DNA from: Oscillospiraceae bacterium
GTDB lineage: Bacteria > Bacillota > Clostridia > Oscillospirales > Ruminococcaceae
Assembly: GCA_902790675.1 (NCBI GenBank)
Contig: CADASU010000002.1
Location: 62,001-126,000 of the forward strand
Direction: 5' to 3'
DNA length: 64,000 nt
The notes under the pieces were generated by a model. The model did not search any database. It saw only the letters and a program-made list of their open reading frames with translations, and was not told the origin of the DNA. Made by a program: the position numbers and the translations under genes. Shown piece after piece: positions 45,997-55,452 of this stretch. How positions within the stretch are numbered: position 1 is the stretch's first letter; every line of letters begins with the position of its first letter.

Positions 45997-47373
45997 ATGA
46001 AACAAAAAATTTTTTCTATTGTATTAATCTTTTCTTTTGTTTTAACAATAACTGGTTGTAAATCTAATCAAAATAGTTTTATGGATAATAGACCAAGCAT
46101 TTCATATGAAATAAAAAACCCTGTACGTAAAGCTGGTAATGCTCAAAAATTAGCAAGCTATCAAGAAAATTTAACATATGATATGATATTCCCATGCACA
46201 GGAAATTCCAATATAGATAAAGTTATATTTGGTCATATAACAGACAAAATAAATAGTTTTATGTCTGAAAATTCCAACTATAAAGCAAATGGAAATAGTA
46301 ATAGAAAAGAACTATATAGCTCATATCAAATTTTTACATATGGTGATAATAACATATCCGTGGAAATTCAATATCTTATAAAAGATCCATCTAGTAAGAC
46401 AGAAACTGAAACTACGGAAACATTAATTTTCAATGGAGAAACTCTTATATCCAATGAGAGTGTTTTTAAAAAGCAGAAAATAGATATTGTGGTGCAATCA
46501 ATAAAAGATTCACTGCTGTCCAGCGAAAAATATAAATCTGATTTTGAAAAAAATTCTAATGCAATTCCAGAGTCTATGGAAGCTATAAAAAATTTCGCAT
46601 TCAGCGAAGACTCAGTAATCTTCTTTTATGCTCCCGGCAGCATTCTACCAGTTCAGCACGGTGTAGTTTCTGTAGAGATACCTAAAGAAAAAATTCAAGA
46701 AGCTTTTTCTTCCGCTTCTCCATCACCATTTAAAGGCCCTAAATCTAGTGCAAGAGAAGCTGTTGAACAAGGAAGGCCAATAATTGCGCTAACATTTGAT
46801 GATGGCCCTATGGATGGAAAAACAAATATTATATTAGATGAATTAGAAAAATATGATGCTCACGCTACTTTCTTTGTCGTTGGAAATCAAGCAGAACAAT
46901 GCCCAGATATTTTAAAACGACAAATAGATTTAGGATGTGAAATAGGAAATCATACATATTCACACGCATCATTGTCCAGCTTAAGTGCTAGTCAAATAGA
47001 AAATCAAATCAATAAAACAAACGATATTGTTGAACAGGCCACTGGCATTAAACCTTCCTTGGTAAGGCCGCCATATGGCAGCAAAAATCAAAATGTTAAA
47101 AATACTGTAAAATCCCCATTAATTCTGTGGAACTTAGATACATTAGATTGGAAAACTAAAAATACTAATTCAACAATAAACAAAGTGCTCAATGAAGCAA
47201 CTGATGGTCAAATCATTTTAATGCATGATATACACAGTCCTACTGTTGAAGCCATAAAAACAATAATACCTAAGTTAATTGAAAAAGGTTTTTATTTAGC
47301 AACAGTCAGCGAAATGTTTGAAGCTAAAGATTTAACCATTTCTCCTGGTAATGCATATGCTCAAGCAAGTTAA
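45997..47373 (+). CDS. Lipoprotein polysaccharide (peptidoglycan) deacetylase
   Basis: A 458-residue exported lipoprotein: signal peptide with lipobox TITGC (Cys21). An N-terminal domain (about residues 40-245) of the PdaC/DUF3298 kind precedes a C-terminal NodB deacetylase domain. NodB motifs: LTFDDGPMDG with the catalytic Asp pair near residue 267, the zinc His pair HTYSH near 317, RPPYGS, LDWKTK, and ILMHDIH as the last motif. It probably removes acetyl groups from peptidoglycan GlcNAc or MurNAc and raises lysozyme resistance. AAGGAG site before ATG. Confidence 0.92.
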   Translation: MKQKIFSIVLIFSFVLTITGCKSNQNSFMDNRPSISYEIKNPVRKAGNAQKLASYQENLTYDMIFPCTGNSNIDKVIFGHITDKINSFMSENSNYKANGNSNRKELYSSYQIFTYGDNNISVEIQYLIKDPSSKTETETTETLIFNGETLISNESVFKKQKIDIVVQSIKDSLLSSEKYKSDFEKNSNAIPESMEAIKNFAFSEDSVIFFYAPGSILPVQHGVVSVEIPKEKIQEAFSSASPSPFKGPKSSAREAVEQGRPIIALTFDDGPMDGKTNIILDELEKYDAHATFFVVGNQAEQCPDILKRQIDLGCEIGNHTYSHASLSSLSASQIENQINKTNDIVEQATGIKPSLVRPPYGSKNQNVKNTVKSPLILWNLDTLDWKTKNTNSTINKVLNEATDGQIILMHDIHSPTVEAIKTIIPKLIEKGFYLATVSEMFEAKDLTISPGNAYAQAS

Positions 47374-47376
47374 CAA

Positions 47377-47416
47377 AAAAAATTCACTCCGCTTTATTTT
47401 TCGGAGTGAATTTTTT
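47377..47416. terminator. Bidirectional terminator between deacetylase and metK
   Basis: A perfect 15-bp inverted repeat (47377-47391 and 47402-47416), A-rich and T-rich ends, between convergent genes. Confidence 0.88.
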
Positions 47417-47418
47417 AT

Positions 47419-48606
47419 TTACTTTTCAATTATCTTTCTAATTGTATTCTTAAGTTCATCTACTTTATCAATCTTTTCCCAGGAAACATCTAAATCATCT
47501 CGCCCAAAATGTCCATAAGCTGATAGATATTTATACATAGGTTTTTTTAAATTTAAATGTTCTATAATAGATCCTGGTTTAAAATCAAATACTAACTTTA
47601 TTGCTTGCTCTAAAACATCATCTGGATAAGCTCCCGTATTAAAAGTATCTAACATTATTGAAACAGGATGAGCAACTCCTATCGCATATGCTAATTGAAC
47701 TTCACATCGCTTAGCTAAACCAGCTGCCACAATATTTTTTGCCACATATCTAGCCACATATGCTCCCGTCCTATCTACTTTAGTAGGATCTTTTCCAGAA
47801 AAAGCTCCTCCACCATGTCTAGAATATCCTCCATATGTATCTACCATCGTCTTTCGGCCAGTTAGTCCACTATCACCCACAGGACCGCCAATAATAAACT
47901 TACCTGTTGGATTAACAAAAATTTTAGTGGTTTTCAAAATAAAATTAGACGGAATAGTTGGTTTTATAACATACTCTATAATATCATGTTTTATTTTATC
48001 TAAAGCAATATTTTCATCATGTTGAGTAGAAACAACAATTGTGTCTACAGCGACAGGAACACCATCTTCATATTCCACAGTTACTTGAGTTTTTCCATCT
48101 GGCCTTAAATAAGGAATAACATTAGTTTTTCTTACCTCAGTTAATTTTTTAGCGAGCTTATGTGCATACATTATAGGCATAGGCATAAGTTCTGGCGTTT
48201 CATCACAGGCAAAACCAAACATCATTCCTTGATCACCAGCACCAATTTCCACTTTATCGCTATTTCTAATTTCCAGGGCTTTATCAACTCCCATAGCAAT
48301 ATCTGGAGATTGTTCATCAATATTTGAAATAACAGCGCAACTTTTAGAGTCAAATCCATATTCCGGTTCATTATATCCAATGTCTTCAATAACACTTCTA
48401 ACTATCTTAGGAATATCCACATAACATTTTGTAGATATTTCTCCCATAAGCATAACCATACCCGTCGTACAAACAGTTTCACACGCCACTCTAGCATCAG
48501 AATCTTTTTTCAAAATTTCATCTAAAATAGCATCAGATATTTGATCACAAATTTTGTCTGGATGCCCCTCAGTAACAGATTCCGAAGTAAAATATTTTTT
48601 TGACAT
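47419..48606 (-). CDS. metK: S-adenosylmethionine synthetase
   Basis: A 395-residue enzyme making SAM from methionine and ATP. It begins [18 protein letters not shown], has the ATP loop [10 protein letters not shown] and the P-loop-like [15 protein letters not shown]. Length normal. It has its own perfect-consensus promoter with only about 55 nt between the -10 and ATG, too short for an S-box riboswitch, which many Firmicute metK genes carry. Confidence 0.97.
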   Translation of the reverse strand: MSKKYFTSESVTEGHPDKICDQISDAILDEILKKDSDARVACETVCTTGMVMLMGEISTKCYVDIPKIVRSVIEDIGYNEPEYGFDSKSCAVISNIDEQSPDIAMGVDKALEIRNSDKVEIGAGDQGMMFGFACDETPELMPMPIMYAHKLAKKLTEVRKTNVIPYLRPDGKTQVTVEYEDGVPVAVDTIVVSTQHDENIALDKIKHDIIEYVIKPTIPSNFILKTTKIFVNPTGKFIIGGPVGDSGLTGRKTMVDTYGGYSRHGGGAFSGKDPTKVDRTGAYVARYVAKNIVAAGLAKRCEVQLAYAIGVAHPVSIMLDTFNTGAYPDDVLEQAIKLVFDFKPGSIIEHLNLKKPMYKYLSAYGHFGRDDLDVSWEKIDKVDELKNTIRKIIEK

Positions 48607-48661
48607 TAATTTTCATCTCCAATTCAAAAAATAATAAAAAATCAGCAAACAACAAATTAGA

Positions 48662-48690
48662 ATTATATCGTTTTTTTGGTGTTTTGTCAA
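48662..48690 (-). promoter_or_regulatory. metK promoter (perfect consensus)
   Basis: Minus strand TTGACA (48685-48690), 17-nt spacer, TATAAT (48662-48667). Confidence 0.85.
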
Positions 48691-48741
48691 AATATTATTA
48701 AATTTTCTTTAATATTGTCATTAAAAATAAAAACCTTATGC

Positions 48742-48770
48742 TTGACATAAATATCTACAAGGTGTATAAT
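48742..48770 (+). promoter_or_regulatory. feo operon promoter (perfect consensus)
   Basis: TTGACA (48742-48747), 17-nt spacer, TATAAT (48765-48770). The predicted transcription start falls inside the palindromes at 48775-48797. Confidence 0.85.
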
Positions 48771-48774
48771 TTAA

Positions 48775-48797
48775 CTAACGGAGTTAGCCAACGCTAA
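48775..48797. promoter_or_regulatory. Probable metal-repressor operator upstream of feoA
   Basis: Overlapping palindromes CTAAC-GGA-GTTAG (48775-48787) and TTAGC-CAAC-GCTAA (48784-48797) right at the predicted transcription start. The TTAG/CTAA half-sites resemble DtxR/IdeR-type iron boxes. Repression by an iron-loaded DtxR-family protein is inference; no such regulator gene is in the window. Confidence 0.55.
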
Positions 48798-48856
48798 TTG
48801 AATTTTAATTAGTCAAAAAATTTAATAATATATTCTAAAGGAGAAAACATTTTATT

Positions 48857-49081
48857 ATGAGCACATTAAGCAAAGTAAAACGTGGTAAAAAAGTTAGAGT
48901 TAATAAAGTTGTGGGTAATTGCGCTTTAAAACGTAGAATAATGGATATGGGCATAACCAAAGGAGTAGAAATTTTAGTAAAAAAATTTGCTCCATTTGGC
49001 GATCCATTAGAAATAACTGTTAGAGGCTACGACTTATCTCTAAGAAAAAATGAAGCTGAAAATATATTAATAGAATATTAA
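48857..49081 (+). CDS. feoA: Ferrous iron transport protein A
   Basis: A 74-residue cytoplasmic SH3-like protein that supports FeoB. Typical pattern LKRRIMDMGITKGVEI, then APFGDPLEITVRGYDLSLRKNEA. AAAGGAG lies 13 nt before ATG. First gene of feoA-feoB plus a Cys-rich partner, behind a strong promoter and a likely iron-responsive operator. Confidence 0.96.
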   Translation: MSTLSKVKRGKKVRVNKVVGNCALKRRIMDMGITKGVEILVKKFAPFGDPLEITVRGYDLSLRKNEAENILIEY

Positions 49082-49119
49082 TACATATTGATATAAATTA
49101 TTCGGAAAGGCTCAAATAT

Positions 49120-51243
49120 ATGTCAATTAATATAGCACTTGTCGGCAACCCAAACTGCGGTAAAACTACGCTATTTAATAACTTGACTGGTTCTTCTCAA
49201 TATGTAGGAAATTGGCCAGGCGTTACTGTTGAGAAAAAAGAAGGCAAATTAAAAAAAAATAAAAATGTAAAAATAACAGATCTTCCTGGCATATATTCCT
49301 TGTCTCCATATACTTCAGAGGAAATTGTTAGCCGGGATTTTTTATTGAAAGAAAAGCCTAGCAGCATAATTAATATCATAGATGGAACAAATTTAGAAAG
49401 AAATCTATATTTAACAACGCAGCTAATGGAAATGGGAATTCCAATAGTTTTAGCTATAAATATGATGGACATTGTTAAAAAAAACAATGATGAAATAAAT
49501 ATAAAAAAGCTCTCAGAAGCGATGCAGTGCCAGGCAGTCGAGATATCTGCCCTAAAATCTTTTAACACCACAGAATTATCAAAAATAGCAATTGATATTG
49601 CTTCTAATGATAAAAGCATTCATGCAATTCCAAAATATTCAGAAAATTTCGAAAAATATTTAGCTGATATTACTGATATAATACTTTCAAATAAATTAAT
49701 AAATCAGTCAAACATCAGATGGTATACTATCAAAGTTTTTGAAAGAGATAAAAATGTAATGCATCAGTTAAACTTAAGCAATAATGTTATATGTAACATT
49801 GAAAAAATCATACAACTTGCAGAAAAAGATTTCGACGATGATTCTCAAAGTATAGTTATCAATGAACGTTACAACTATATAACTAAATTGATTCCATATT
49901 TTTATAAAAAATCACCAAAAAAAATATCTACTGCCGATAAAATTGATAATATTTTAACTAATAACATATTAGCAATACCAATATTTATTGCAATAATAAG
50001 TTTTGTATACTTAATATCTATAACATTAATTGGCAAACCAGTGTCTGATTGGCTTAACGAAAGTGTTTTTAATAATTTAATTAAATCTTCACTATCAACA
50101 TTTTTAGATCAAATTGGAACAGCTAGTTGGCTTTCTGATTTGCTGATAAATGGAATTATTTCTGGCGTGGGCTCTGTTTTATCATTTGTTCCCCAAATAT
50201 TTGTTTTGTTTTTATTTTTATCTTTACTTGAAGATTGTGGATATATGTCCCGAATTGCGTTTATTATGGACAAAATTTTACACAAGTTTGGATTTTCTGG
50301 TAAAAGTTTTATCCCATTTCTAATATCTTCAGGATGTACTGTGCCGGGTATTATGTCAACCAAAATTATAGAAAATAAAAACGAAAGACTAATAACAATA
50401 ATTACAGCATCTTTCATTCCCTGCAGTGCAAAAGTCCCAGTAATTGCTTTAATATGCGGTGCCATTCTGCCAGAAATTTGGTATATAGCGCCTATAATAT
50501 ATTTTGTATGCATGTTTATTGTCATAATATCAGGAACTGTCTTAAAAAAAACAAAACTATTTTCAGATGAAAAAAATCATTTTGTCATGGAACTTCCTTC
50601 ATACCACATGCCATCAATAAAAACTATTGCTATTCATGTAATAGACCGTGTAAAATCATTTATTGTAAAAGCGGGAACAGTTATATTTTTAGCTAGCATT
50701 GTTATATGGTTTCTGTCAAACTTTGGTATTAATAATAATGGCTTTAACATGGTGGATAAACAAGATTCTTTTTTAGCGGCAATTGGCAAAATAATATCAC
50801 CACTATTTTATCCACTAGGATTTAATAATTGGGAGGCAGCTGTTGCAACAATTTCTGGCCTAATTGCCAAAGAAAATATAATAAATACCATTGGAGTAAC
50901 CTCTGAATTATCAGAAAACACAATAAATATATCAGAAAAAATAACAAATATATTTTCAAGCTCCCTTGCAGCCATATCATTTTTAGCTTTTAATTTAATA
51001 TGTGCACCTTGTTGCGCTGCAATTGGAGCAATTTATAGGCAAACTTCTAGTTTTAAGTGGACTGGTTTTGCAGTTTTATTTCAAACCATTGCCGCATATA
51101 TAACATCATTATGTATTTATCAAATTTTTGGTCTTATATTTGGCTATTTACAATTTGGATTTTGGTCTATTATTTCTTTAGTGCTAATTGCATTAATAAT
51201 ATTTTTAGTTTTAAAGCCGCATAAAAATAATTGGGAGCAATAA
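49120..51243 (+). CDS. feoB: Ferrous iron transporter FeoB
   Basis: A 707-residue Fe(II) importer. N-terminal GTPase domain: G1 GNPNCGKTTLFN (residues 8-19), G2 region around NWPGVTVEKKEG, G3 DLPGIYSLSP and G4-type INMMD. A helical regulatory domain follows, then a membrane part with about 8-10 helices containing two gate repeats, one with SSGCTVPGIMSTKII and CSAKVPV, the other with ICAPCCAAIG. GGAAAGG precedes ATG. It follows feoA by 38 nt. Confidence 0.97.
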   Translation: MSINIALVGNPNCGKTTLFNNLTGSSQYVGNWPGVTVEKKEGKLKKNKNVKITDLPGIYSLSPYTSEEIVSRDFLLKEKPSSIINIIDGTNLERNLYLTTQLMEMGIPIVLAINMMDIVKKNNDEINIKKLSEAMQCQAVEISALKSFNTTELSKIAIDIASNDKSIHAIPKYSENFEKYLADITDIILSNKLINQSNIRWYTIKVFERDKNVMHQLNLSNNVICNIEKIIQLAEKDFDDDSQSIVINERYNYITKLIPYFYKKSPKKISTADKIDNILTNNILAIPIFIAIISFVYLISITLIGKPVSDWLNESVFNNLIKSSLSTFLDQIGTASWLSDLLINGIISGVGSVLSFVPQIFVLFLFLSLLEDCGYMSRIAFIMDKILHKFGFSGKSFIPFLISSGCTVPGIMSTKIIENKNERLITIITASFIPCSAKVPVIALICGAILPEIWYIAPIIYFVCMFIVIISGTVLKKTKLFSDEKNHFVMELPSYHMPSIKTIAIHVIDRVKSFIVKAGTVIFLASIVIWFLSNFGINNNGFNMVDKQDSFLAAIGKIISPLFYPLGFNNWEAAVATISGLIAKENIINTIGVTSELSENTINISEKITNIFSSSLAAISFLAFNLICAPCCAAIGAIYRQTSSFKWTGFAVLFQTIAAYITSLCIYQIFGLIFGYLQFGFWSIISLVLIALIIFLVLKPHKNNWEQ

Positions 51244-51245
51244 AC

Positions 51246-51428
51246 ATGATTTCGTTTATTATTAATAATATTTCAACGGTAATTATAATATTATTGTTGT
51301 CAGTAATTATTATAAAAACATTGATTTATTTACTAAGAAAAAAAAGGAAAAAAACCAATTGCTTTAATTGCTGTAGCAATTGTTGTAACAACTGCAGTTT
51401 AAATACATATAATAAAACCAAAAAATAA
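51246..51428 (+). CDS. FeoB-associated Cys-rich membrane protein
   Basis: A 60-residue protein with one transmembrane helix (about residues 8-30), a basic stop-transfer stretch (LLRKKRKKT), and a Cys cluster CFNCCSNCCNNC. Such small proteins regularly follow feoB in Clostridia (FeoB-associated Cys-rich family); a role in delivering or sensing iron is presumed. The ATG at 51246 lies 2 nt after the feoB stop; the GGGAGC site is inside the end of feoB, so translation is coupled. Confidence 0.85.
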   Translation: MISFIINNISTVIIILLLSVIIIKTLIYLLRKKRKKTNCFNCCSNCCNNCSLNTYNKTKK

Positions 51429-51468
51429 ATTTTTTATTTAGAAATTTAAATTAAAACATTTAATCAAT

Positions 51469-51497
51469 TTGACATGCATTTAATTAAATGCTATATT
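51469..51497 (+). promoter_or_regulatory. Promoter of the pseudokinase gene
   Basis: TTGACA (51469-51474), 17-nt spacer, extended -10 TGc-TATATT (hexamer 51492-51497). Confidence 0.7.
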
Positions 51498-51546
51498 TAT
51501 AATTGCAGTTGAGCAGAATTTATCACATTTGGAGGCATTTGAATAG

Positions 51547-52692
51547 ATGATTGACTTTAATAATCGTTGTTACAAATGTATGAATAAGTTAAAAAAAAAT
51601 ACAGATATTTGCCCATATTGTAGTAATACAGTGCCGATAGCAGAAAATAAAAAAAATCATCTTAAACAAGGCACAATTTTATCCGAAAGATATATAGTTG
51701 GTTCAGTTATTTCTGAAAATCCCGAAAGTGTAACTTATATAGCGTTAGATCAGCATCTTGATATGAAAGTGGCAATAAAAGAATTATTTCCTGATTCACT
51801 TCTAGATCGTTTGGAATCCGGGCAAGTTTGTTTAAAACCTGGTAAAGGCGAATTATTTGAAAAAATTAAAGAAAAATTTATTAGTTTATTCGAAATGCTT
51901 TCTAAATTTCGAACAATGCCTAATATATTAAAAGTTTTTTCTGTTTTTTTTGAAAATGATACTGTTTATGCAATACAAGAATTGCCAAACGGCATTACAT
52001 TAAGAAAATATCTTTCTAATTTTTATGGGGAATTACGCTGGGAAAACTGTTCTAATATGTTTTTAGAACTCATAAAGTCTATTCAGCACCTACACAATAG
52101 TGGTGTTATCCATGGCGGATTGTCTCCTGAAACAATATTGGTAGATAATAATACTTTTAAAATAGTTAATTTTTCAACGCCATATCTTAGATCATCAAAT
52201 ATTGTTGATTTACCACATGAAATATATGATGGCTATGCAGCTCCCGAACAATATTATAATCAAAATCTTTTGGGGTTTTATTCTGATGTTTATGGTATGG
52301 CGGCAGTAATGTATAAGTCACTAACAGGAACTATGCCAATATCATCAAATACACGAGCTGAAAATGATAATCTCATACCCCCAGATATTTTAAACTCAAA
52401 TATTTCAAAAAATATTTCTTTAGCTATCATGGCCGCATTAAAATTATCTTTAAAATTAAGAACCCAAACTATGGAAGATTTTTATGCAGAAATTATTACT
52501 CCCCCAAGATTGAGTCAAAAAACAACAAAAATTGAAAATATTAAAAAAATCAACGAAGATGATCAGCCAATTTTTAATATAGAGCAGAATCATGAAATGA
52601 AAACACATAAAATTATATTGTTAGCTATGTTAATTTCCACTGGTGTAGCTATGTTGTCATTAGCAATAATTATATTTATATTATTTGGATAA
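51547..52692 (+). CDS. Zinc-ribbon protein kinase-fold protein, predicted pseudokinase
   Basis: A 381-residue protein. Residues 8-25 form a zinc ribbon (C8-x2-C11, C22-x2-C25). Residues 45-300 show a Hanks-type kinase fold with Lys78 in VAIKE and the APE-like element YAAPEQYY. The catalytic loop reads HGGLSPETI (His189-Gly-Gly where HRD is expected) and the metal-binding DFG is replaced by Asn208-Phe-Ser. The glycine-rich loop is also degenerate (VISENPESVTY). A single transmembrane helix lies at about 355-380, so the kinase-like part faces the cytoplasm. Phosphotransfer is unlikely; a sensing or scaffolding role is inference. GGAGG precedes ATG. Confidence 0.8.
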   Translation: MIDFNNRCYKCMNKLKKNTDICPYCSNTVPIAENKKNHLKQGTILSERYIVGSVISENPESVTYIALDQHLDMKVAIKELFPDSLLDRLESGQVCLKPGKGELFEKIKEKFISLFEMLSKFRTMPNILKVFSVFFENDTVYAIQELPNGITLRKYLSNFYGELRWENCSNMFLELIKSIQHLHNSGVIHGGLSPETILVDNNTFKIVNFSTPYLRSSNIVDLPHEIYDGYAAPEQYYNQNLLGFYSDVYGMAAVMYKSLTGTMPISSNTRAENDNLIPPDILNSNISKNISLAIMAALKLSLKLRTQTMEDFYAEIITPPRLSQKTTKIENIKKINEDDQPIFNIEQNHEMKTHKIILLAMLISTGVAMLSLAIIIFILFG

Positions 52693-52694
52693 TA

Positions 52695-52743
52695 AAAAAG
52701 ATTATAGAGAAACGTTAAAAACACACCTCTCTATAATCTTTTT
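52695..52743. terminator. Bidirectional terminator after the pseudokinase gene
   Basis: A perfect 15-bp inverted repeat (52695-52709 and 52729-52743) with A/T-rich outer ends, between convergent genes. Confidence 0.88.
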
Positions 52744-52758
52744 CATCATAAAATCAAA

Positions 52759-53178
52759 CTAGTTTAACGATGGAATTTCCGAAATATCTTCAAAGCTAAA
52801 TTCTAATTTTTCACCACAATTAGGACATAAAATTTCGCTATCATTTTTTTCAAAAAAATCTTCATTTAATTCAATTACCTGCTCACAATTTGGGCAAGAC
52901 ACTTTATAAATTGCAGAATCACATCCACAACACTCACAGTCTGAATCATCACAAACACCACGATAAACAATATCTTCTACATCAGCCAAATTTTCATCCA
53001 ATTCATCTATAACTTCACTGTGTTCCTCAAAAGAATTTTCTAATTTTTTAATACTTAATGCAACATCTTCTAATAGGTCCACAACAGACTTCAATATTTT
53101 AGTTTCTTCTTTATCATCATCTAAATTAATTCCTTCCATTAACCCTTTAATATAAGCCGCCTTTTCAGTTAAATTCAT
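52759..53178 (-). CDS. CD1247-type zinc-ribbon protein
   Basis: A 139-residue protein: N-terminal helical domain (KAAYIKGLMEGINLDDDKEE) of the CD1247 kind, a coiled-coil middle, and a C-terminal acidic tail with Cys pairs (CECCGC, then CPNC...CPNC) forming a zinc ribbon. Function unknown. In Clostridia this protein is encoded directly after efp, as here (46 nt gap), hinting at a translation-linked or general regulatory role; that is inference. Confidence 0.8.
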   Translation of the reverse strand: MNLTEKAAYIKGLMEGINLDDDKEETKILKSVVDLLEDVALSIKKLENSFEEHSEVIDELDENLADVEDIVYRGVCDDSDCECCGCDSAIYKVSCPNCEQVIELNEDFFEKNDSEILCPNCGEKLEFSFEDISEIPSLN

Positions 53179-53224
53179 AGCAAAAACCTCTCTAAATCAT
53201 CGTTATTTTTTAAATATCTAGCCC

Positions 53225-53782
53225 TTAAGCGCGTTCCATATATTCCCCTGTTCTAGTATCTATTCTGATTTTATCTCCCTCATTAACAAATAGCGGCACT
53301 TTTATTTCTGCACCTGTTTCCAAAACGGCAGGTTTTGTTGCATTAGTTGCAGTATTTCCCTTTAAGCCAGGATCTGTATGAGTTATAACAAGTTCAACAA
53401 AATTTGGAGGTTCAACGCCAAAAACATCTCCTTTATATGACAAAACTTTTACTTCCATTTCTTCTTTAACAAACTTAAAATTATCTCCCAATTTGCTTTC
53501 ATCAATAGGGATCATGTCGTAAGTTTCAGAATCCATAAAATATTTTAAATTTCCTTCAGAATATGAATATTGCATAATTCTGCGTTCAATATAAGCCAAA
53601 GGAAATTTTTCTGTAGGATTAAACGTTCTTTCAATTACCGTACCTGTTATTACATTTTTTATTTTAGCACGAACAAACGCAGCTCCCTTGCCTGGTTTAA
53701 CGTGTTGAAATTCTACAATTTGAAACACATTTCCATCCATATCAAATGTTACACCATTTTTAAAATCTCCAGCCGAAATCAT
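53225..53782 (-). CDS. efp: Elongation factor P
   Basis: A 185-residue tRNA-shaped factor that rescues ribosomes stalled at polyproline. The KOW-like N-terminal domain has the tip [10 protein letters not shown], with Lys32 at the position that is modified in many bacteria. Two OB domains follow, ending in [20 protein letters not shown] precedes ATG. It sits in the typical M24 peptidase-efp pair of Firmicutes. Confidence 0.97.
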   Translation of the reverse strand: MISAGDFKNGVTFDMDGNVFQIVEFQHVKPGKGAAFVRAKIKNVITGTVIERTFNPTEKFPLAYIERRIMQYSYSEGNLKYFMDSETYDMIPIDESKLGDNFKFVKEEMEVKVLSYKGDVFGVEPPNFVELVITHTDPGLKGNTATNATKPAVLETGAEIKVPLFVNEGDKIRIDTRTGEYMERA

Positions 53783-53867
53783 AAATTAACCTCCACTTTT
53801 TATAATCAAATTTCTAAAATAATTCTATACTAATTACAAATATATTGCAAGTATATTTTTCAAGTTA

Positions 53868-54932
53868 TCATATGCATATAAGGTTTTTGGAACATTTTGT
53901 AAAATTTTTATAGCCATTTTCAGTTACCAAAATCATATCTTCTATTCTCACCCCAAATTTGCCACTCAAATAAATTCCAGGTTCAATGGTAACAACCATG
54001 CCTTTTTTTAATTCAACATTTCCACGGGGCGACAAACTAGGCTTTTCATGTATATCAAGACCAACTCCGTGCCCCAAACTGTGGCCAAATTCACTATCAA
54101 ATCCAAATTTTCTAAAATACTTTCTAACCAAGCTATCTAAATCACAACAAACAATTCCCTCTTTAACAGAATCTAAAGCCAATTTTTGGCCAGACAAAAC
54201 AATGTTATATATTTCTTGCTTTTCAGAAGACATCTCTCCAAAACATACTGTTCTCGTCATGTCACTATGATATCCATCAACAATTGCACCAAAATCCATT
54301 GTAATTAAATCGCCATTTTGAATCAACTTATTGGATGGAGTCCCATGCGGCAGCGAGGAATTTGAGCCGGAAACAACAATAGTATCAAAAGACAACCCAT
54401 CTGAATTATTTAAAATAAAAGCATTTAATTCACGCGCAATATCTAACTCTGTTTTATCTTTCGATATAAAATTTAGTATATGATCAAACGCCAATTCTGT
54501 TATTTCTTGAGCTTGCTCTATTTTTTTTATTTCATAATCAGTCTTTATCATTCGCAAATTCAAAATAATATCATCAAATCTTGAATCAGTTATGAAATTA
54601 ATAGCTTTAAACCTTTCTTTATAGCTTTCAAAAGTTTTTACCACAACATTGCTGCTTTCAATAGCAACTCTAGAGCAAGAATTAGTTTTAAATATATTTT
54701 TAAGATCAGCATTTAAATCTTTAGAGCATATCACAGATATATCCTTAACGCGCATTTTAGCCATTTCATAATATCTAAAATCAGTTAATAAATACGCATC
54801 ATCGTGAGTAACAATTAATAACCCATCAGTCAAGGAAAATTTTGTAAAATACTTTATATTTACACTATTGCTTATTATTCCACAATCAATATCGTGTGGC
54901 AAAGCCTTCATTAGTTCAAATAACTTTTGCAT
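53868..54932 (-). CDS. M24 family Xaa-Pro peptidase
   Basis: A 354-residue metallopeptidase cleaving peptides next to proline. The N-terminal creatinase-like domain is followed by the pita-bread catalytic domain with metal ligands in MDFGAIVDGYHSDMTRT (two Asp), GHSLGHGVGLDIHE (His), TIEPGIY (Glu) and a final VRIEDM (Glu). It sits between efp and aroQ, as in many Clostridia; the products of both neighbours have no direct link to its activity. Confidence 0.93.
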   Translation of the reverse strand: MQKLFELMKALPHDIDCGIISNSVNIKYFTKFSLTDGLLIVTHDDAYLLTDFRYYEMAKMRVKDISVICSKDLNADLKNIFKTNSCSRVAIESSNVVVKTFESYKERFKAINFITDSRFDDIILNLRMIKTDYEIKKIEQAQEITELAFDHILNFISKDKTELDIARELNAFILNNSDGLSFDTIVVSGSNSSLPHGTPSNKLIQNGDLITMDFGAIVDGYHSDMTRTVCFGEMSSEKQEIYNIVLSGQKLALDSVKEGIVCCDLDSLVRKYFRKFGFDSEFGHSLGHGVGLDIHEKPSLSPRGNVELKKGMVVTIEPGIYLSGKFGVRIEDMILVTENGYKNFTKCSKNLICI

Positions 54933-54965
54933 TTGTTTAAATATACCCTTTCTATTTGAAAGTCA

Positions 54966-55415
54966 TTATATCAAATCTTTAATAGCAGAAACAGCTAAAA
55001 AATAACTAAATTTTCCAAATCCAATTATGCTCCCTGCGCAAACCGGCGTAATAACCGACTTGCTTCTAAAATCTTCTCTGTTATATATATTAGAGCAGTG
55101 GACTTCAATACAAGGAATATGTATGGCAGCAATAGCATCTCTTATAGCAATGCTATAATGCGTATATGCCCCAGCATTTATTATAATTCCGTCAACTTCT
55201 TCCATTGCCTGCTGAATAGCGTCTATTATGCTTCCCTCGCTATTGGATTGATATACCACACAGTCAATGCCAAGCATGTGTGCTTTTTTTGTGATCTGCT
55301 GATTTATAGAAGAAATAGTTTCCTTTCCATAAATTGAAGTTTCACGAAAGCCAAGCAAATTTACATTAGGGCCATGTATTACTAAAATTTTTTTTCTACT
55401 AATTCTATTCCTCAA
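54966..55415 (-). CDS. aroQ: Type II 3-dehydroquinate dehydratase
   Basis: A 149-residue enzyme of the shikimate pathway that dehydrates 3-dehydroquinate. Family motifs: IHGPNVNLLGFRE, the flexible loop with catalytic Tyr (SIYGKET), NSEGSIIDAIQ, NAGAYTHYS and EVHCSNIYNRE. It starts at TTG 55415, with GAGGGGG about 8 nt upstream. No other aromatic pathway gene is in the window. Confidence 0.93.
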   Translation of the reverse strand: MRNRISRKKILVIHGPNVNLLGFRETSIYGKETISSINQQITKKAHMLGIDCVVYQSNSEGSIIDAIQQAMEEVDGIIINAGAYTHYSIAIRDAIAAIHIPCIEVHCSNIYNREDFRSKSVITPVCAGSIIGFGKFSYFLAVSAIKDLI

Positions 55416-55452
55416 TTAAAATCCCCCTCATACACCAAAGCATTAAATTTTA

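Noticed and set aside
48607..48740. S-box (SAM) riboswitch upstream of metK
   Set aside because: The leader after the consensus promoter is only about 50 nt and shows no S-box core.
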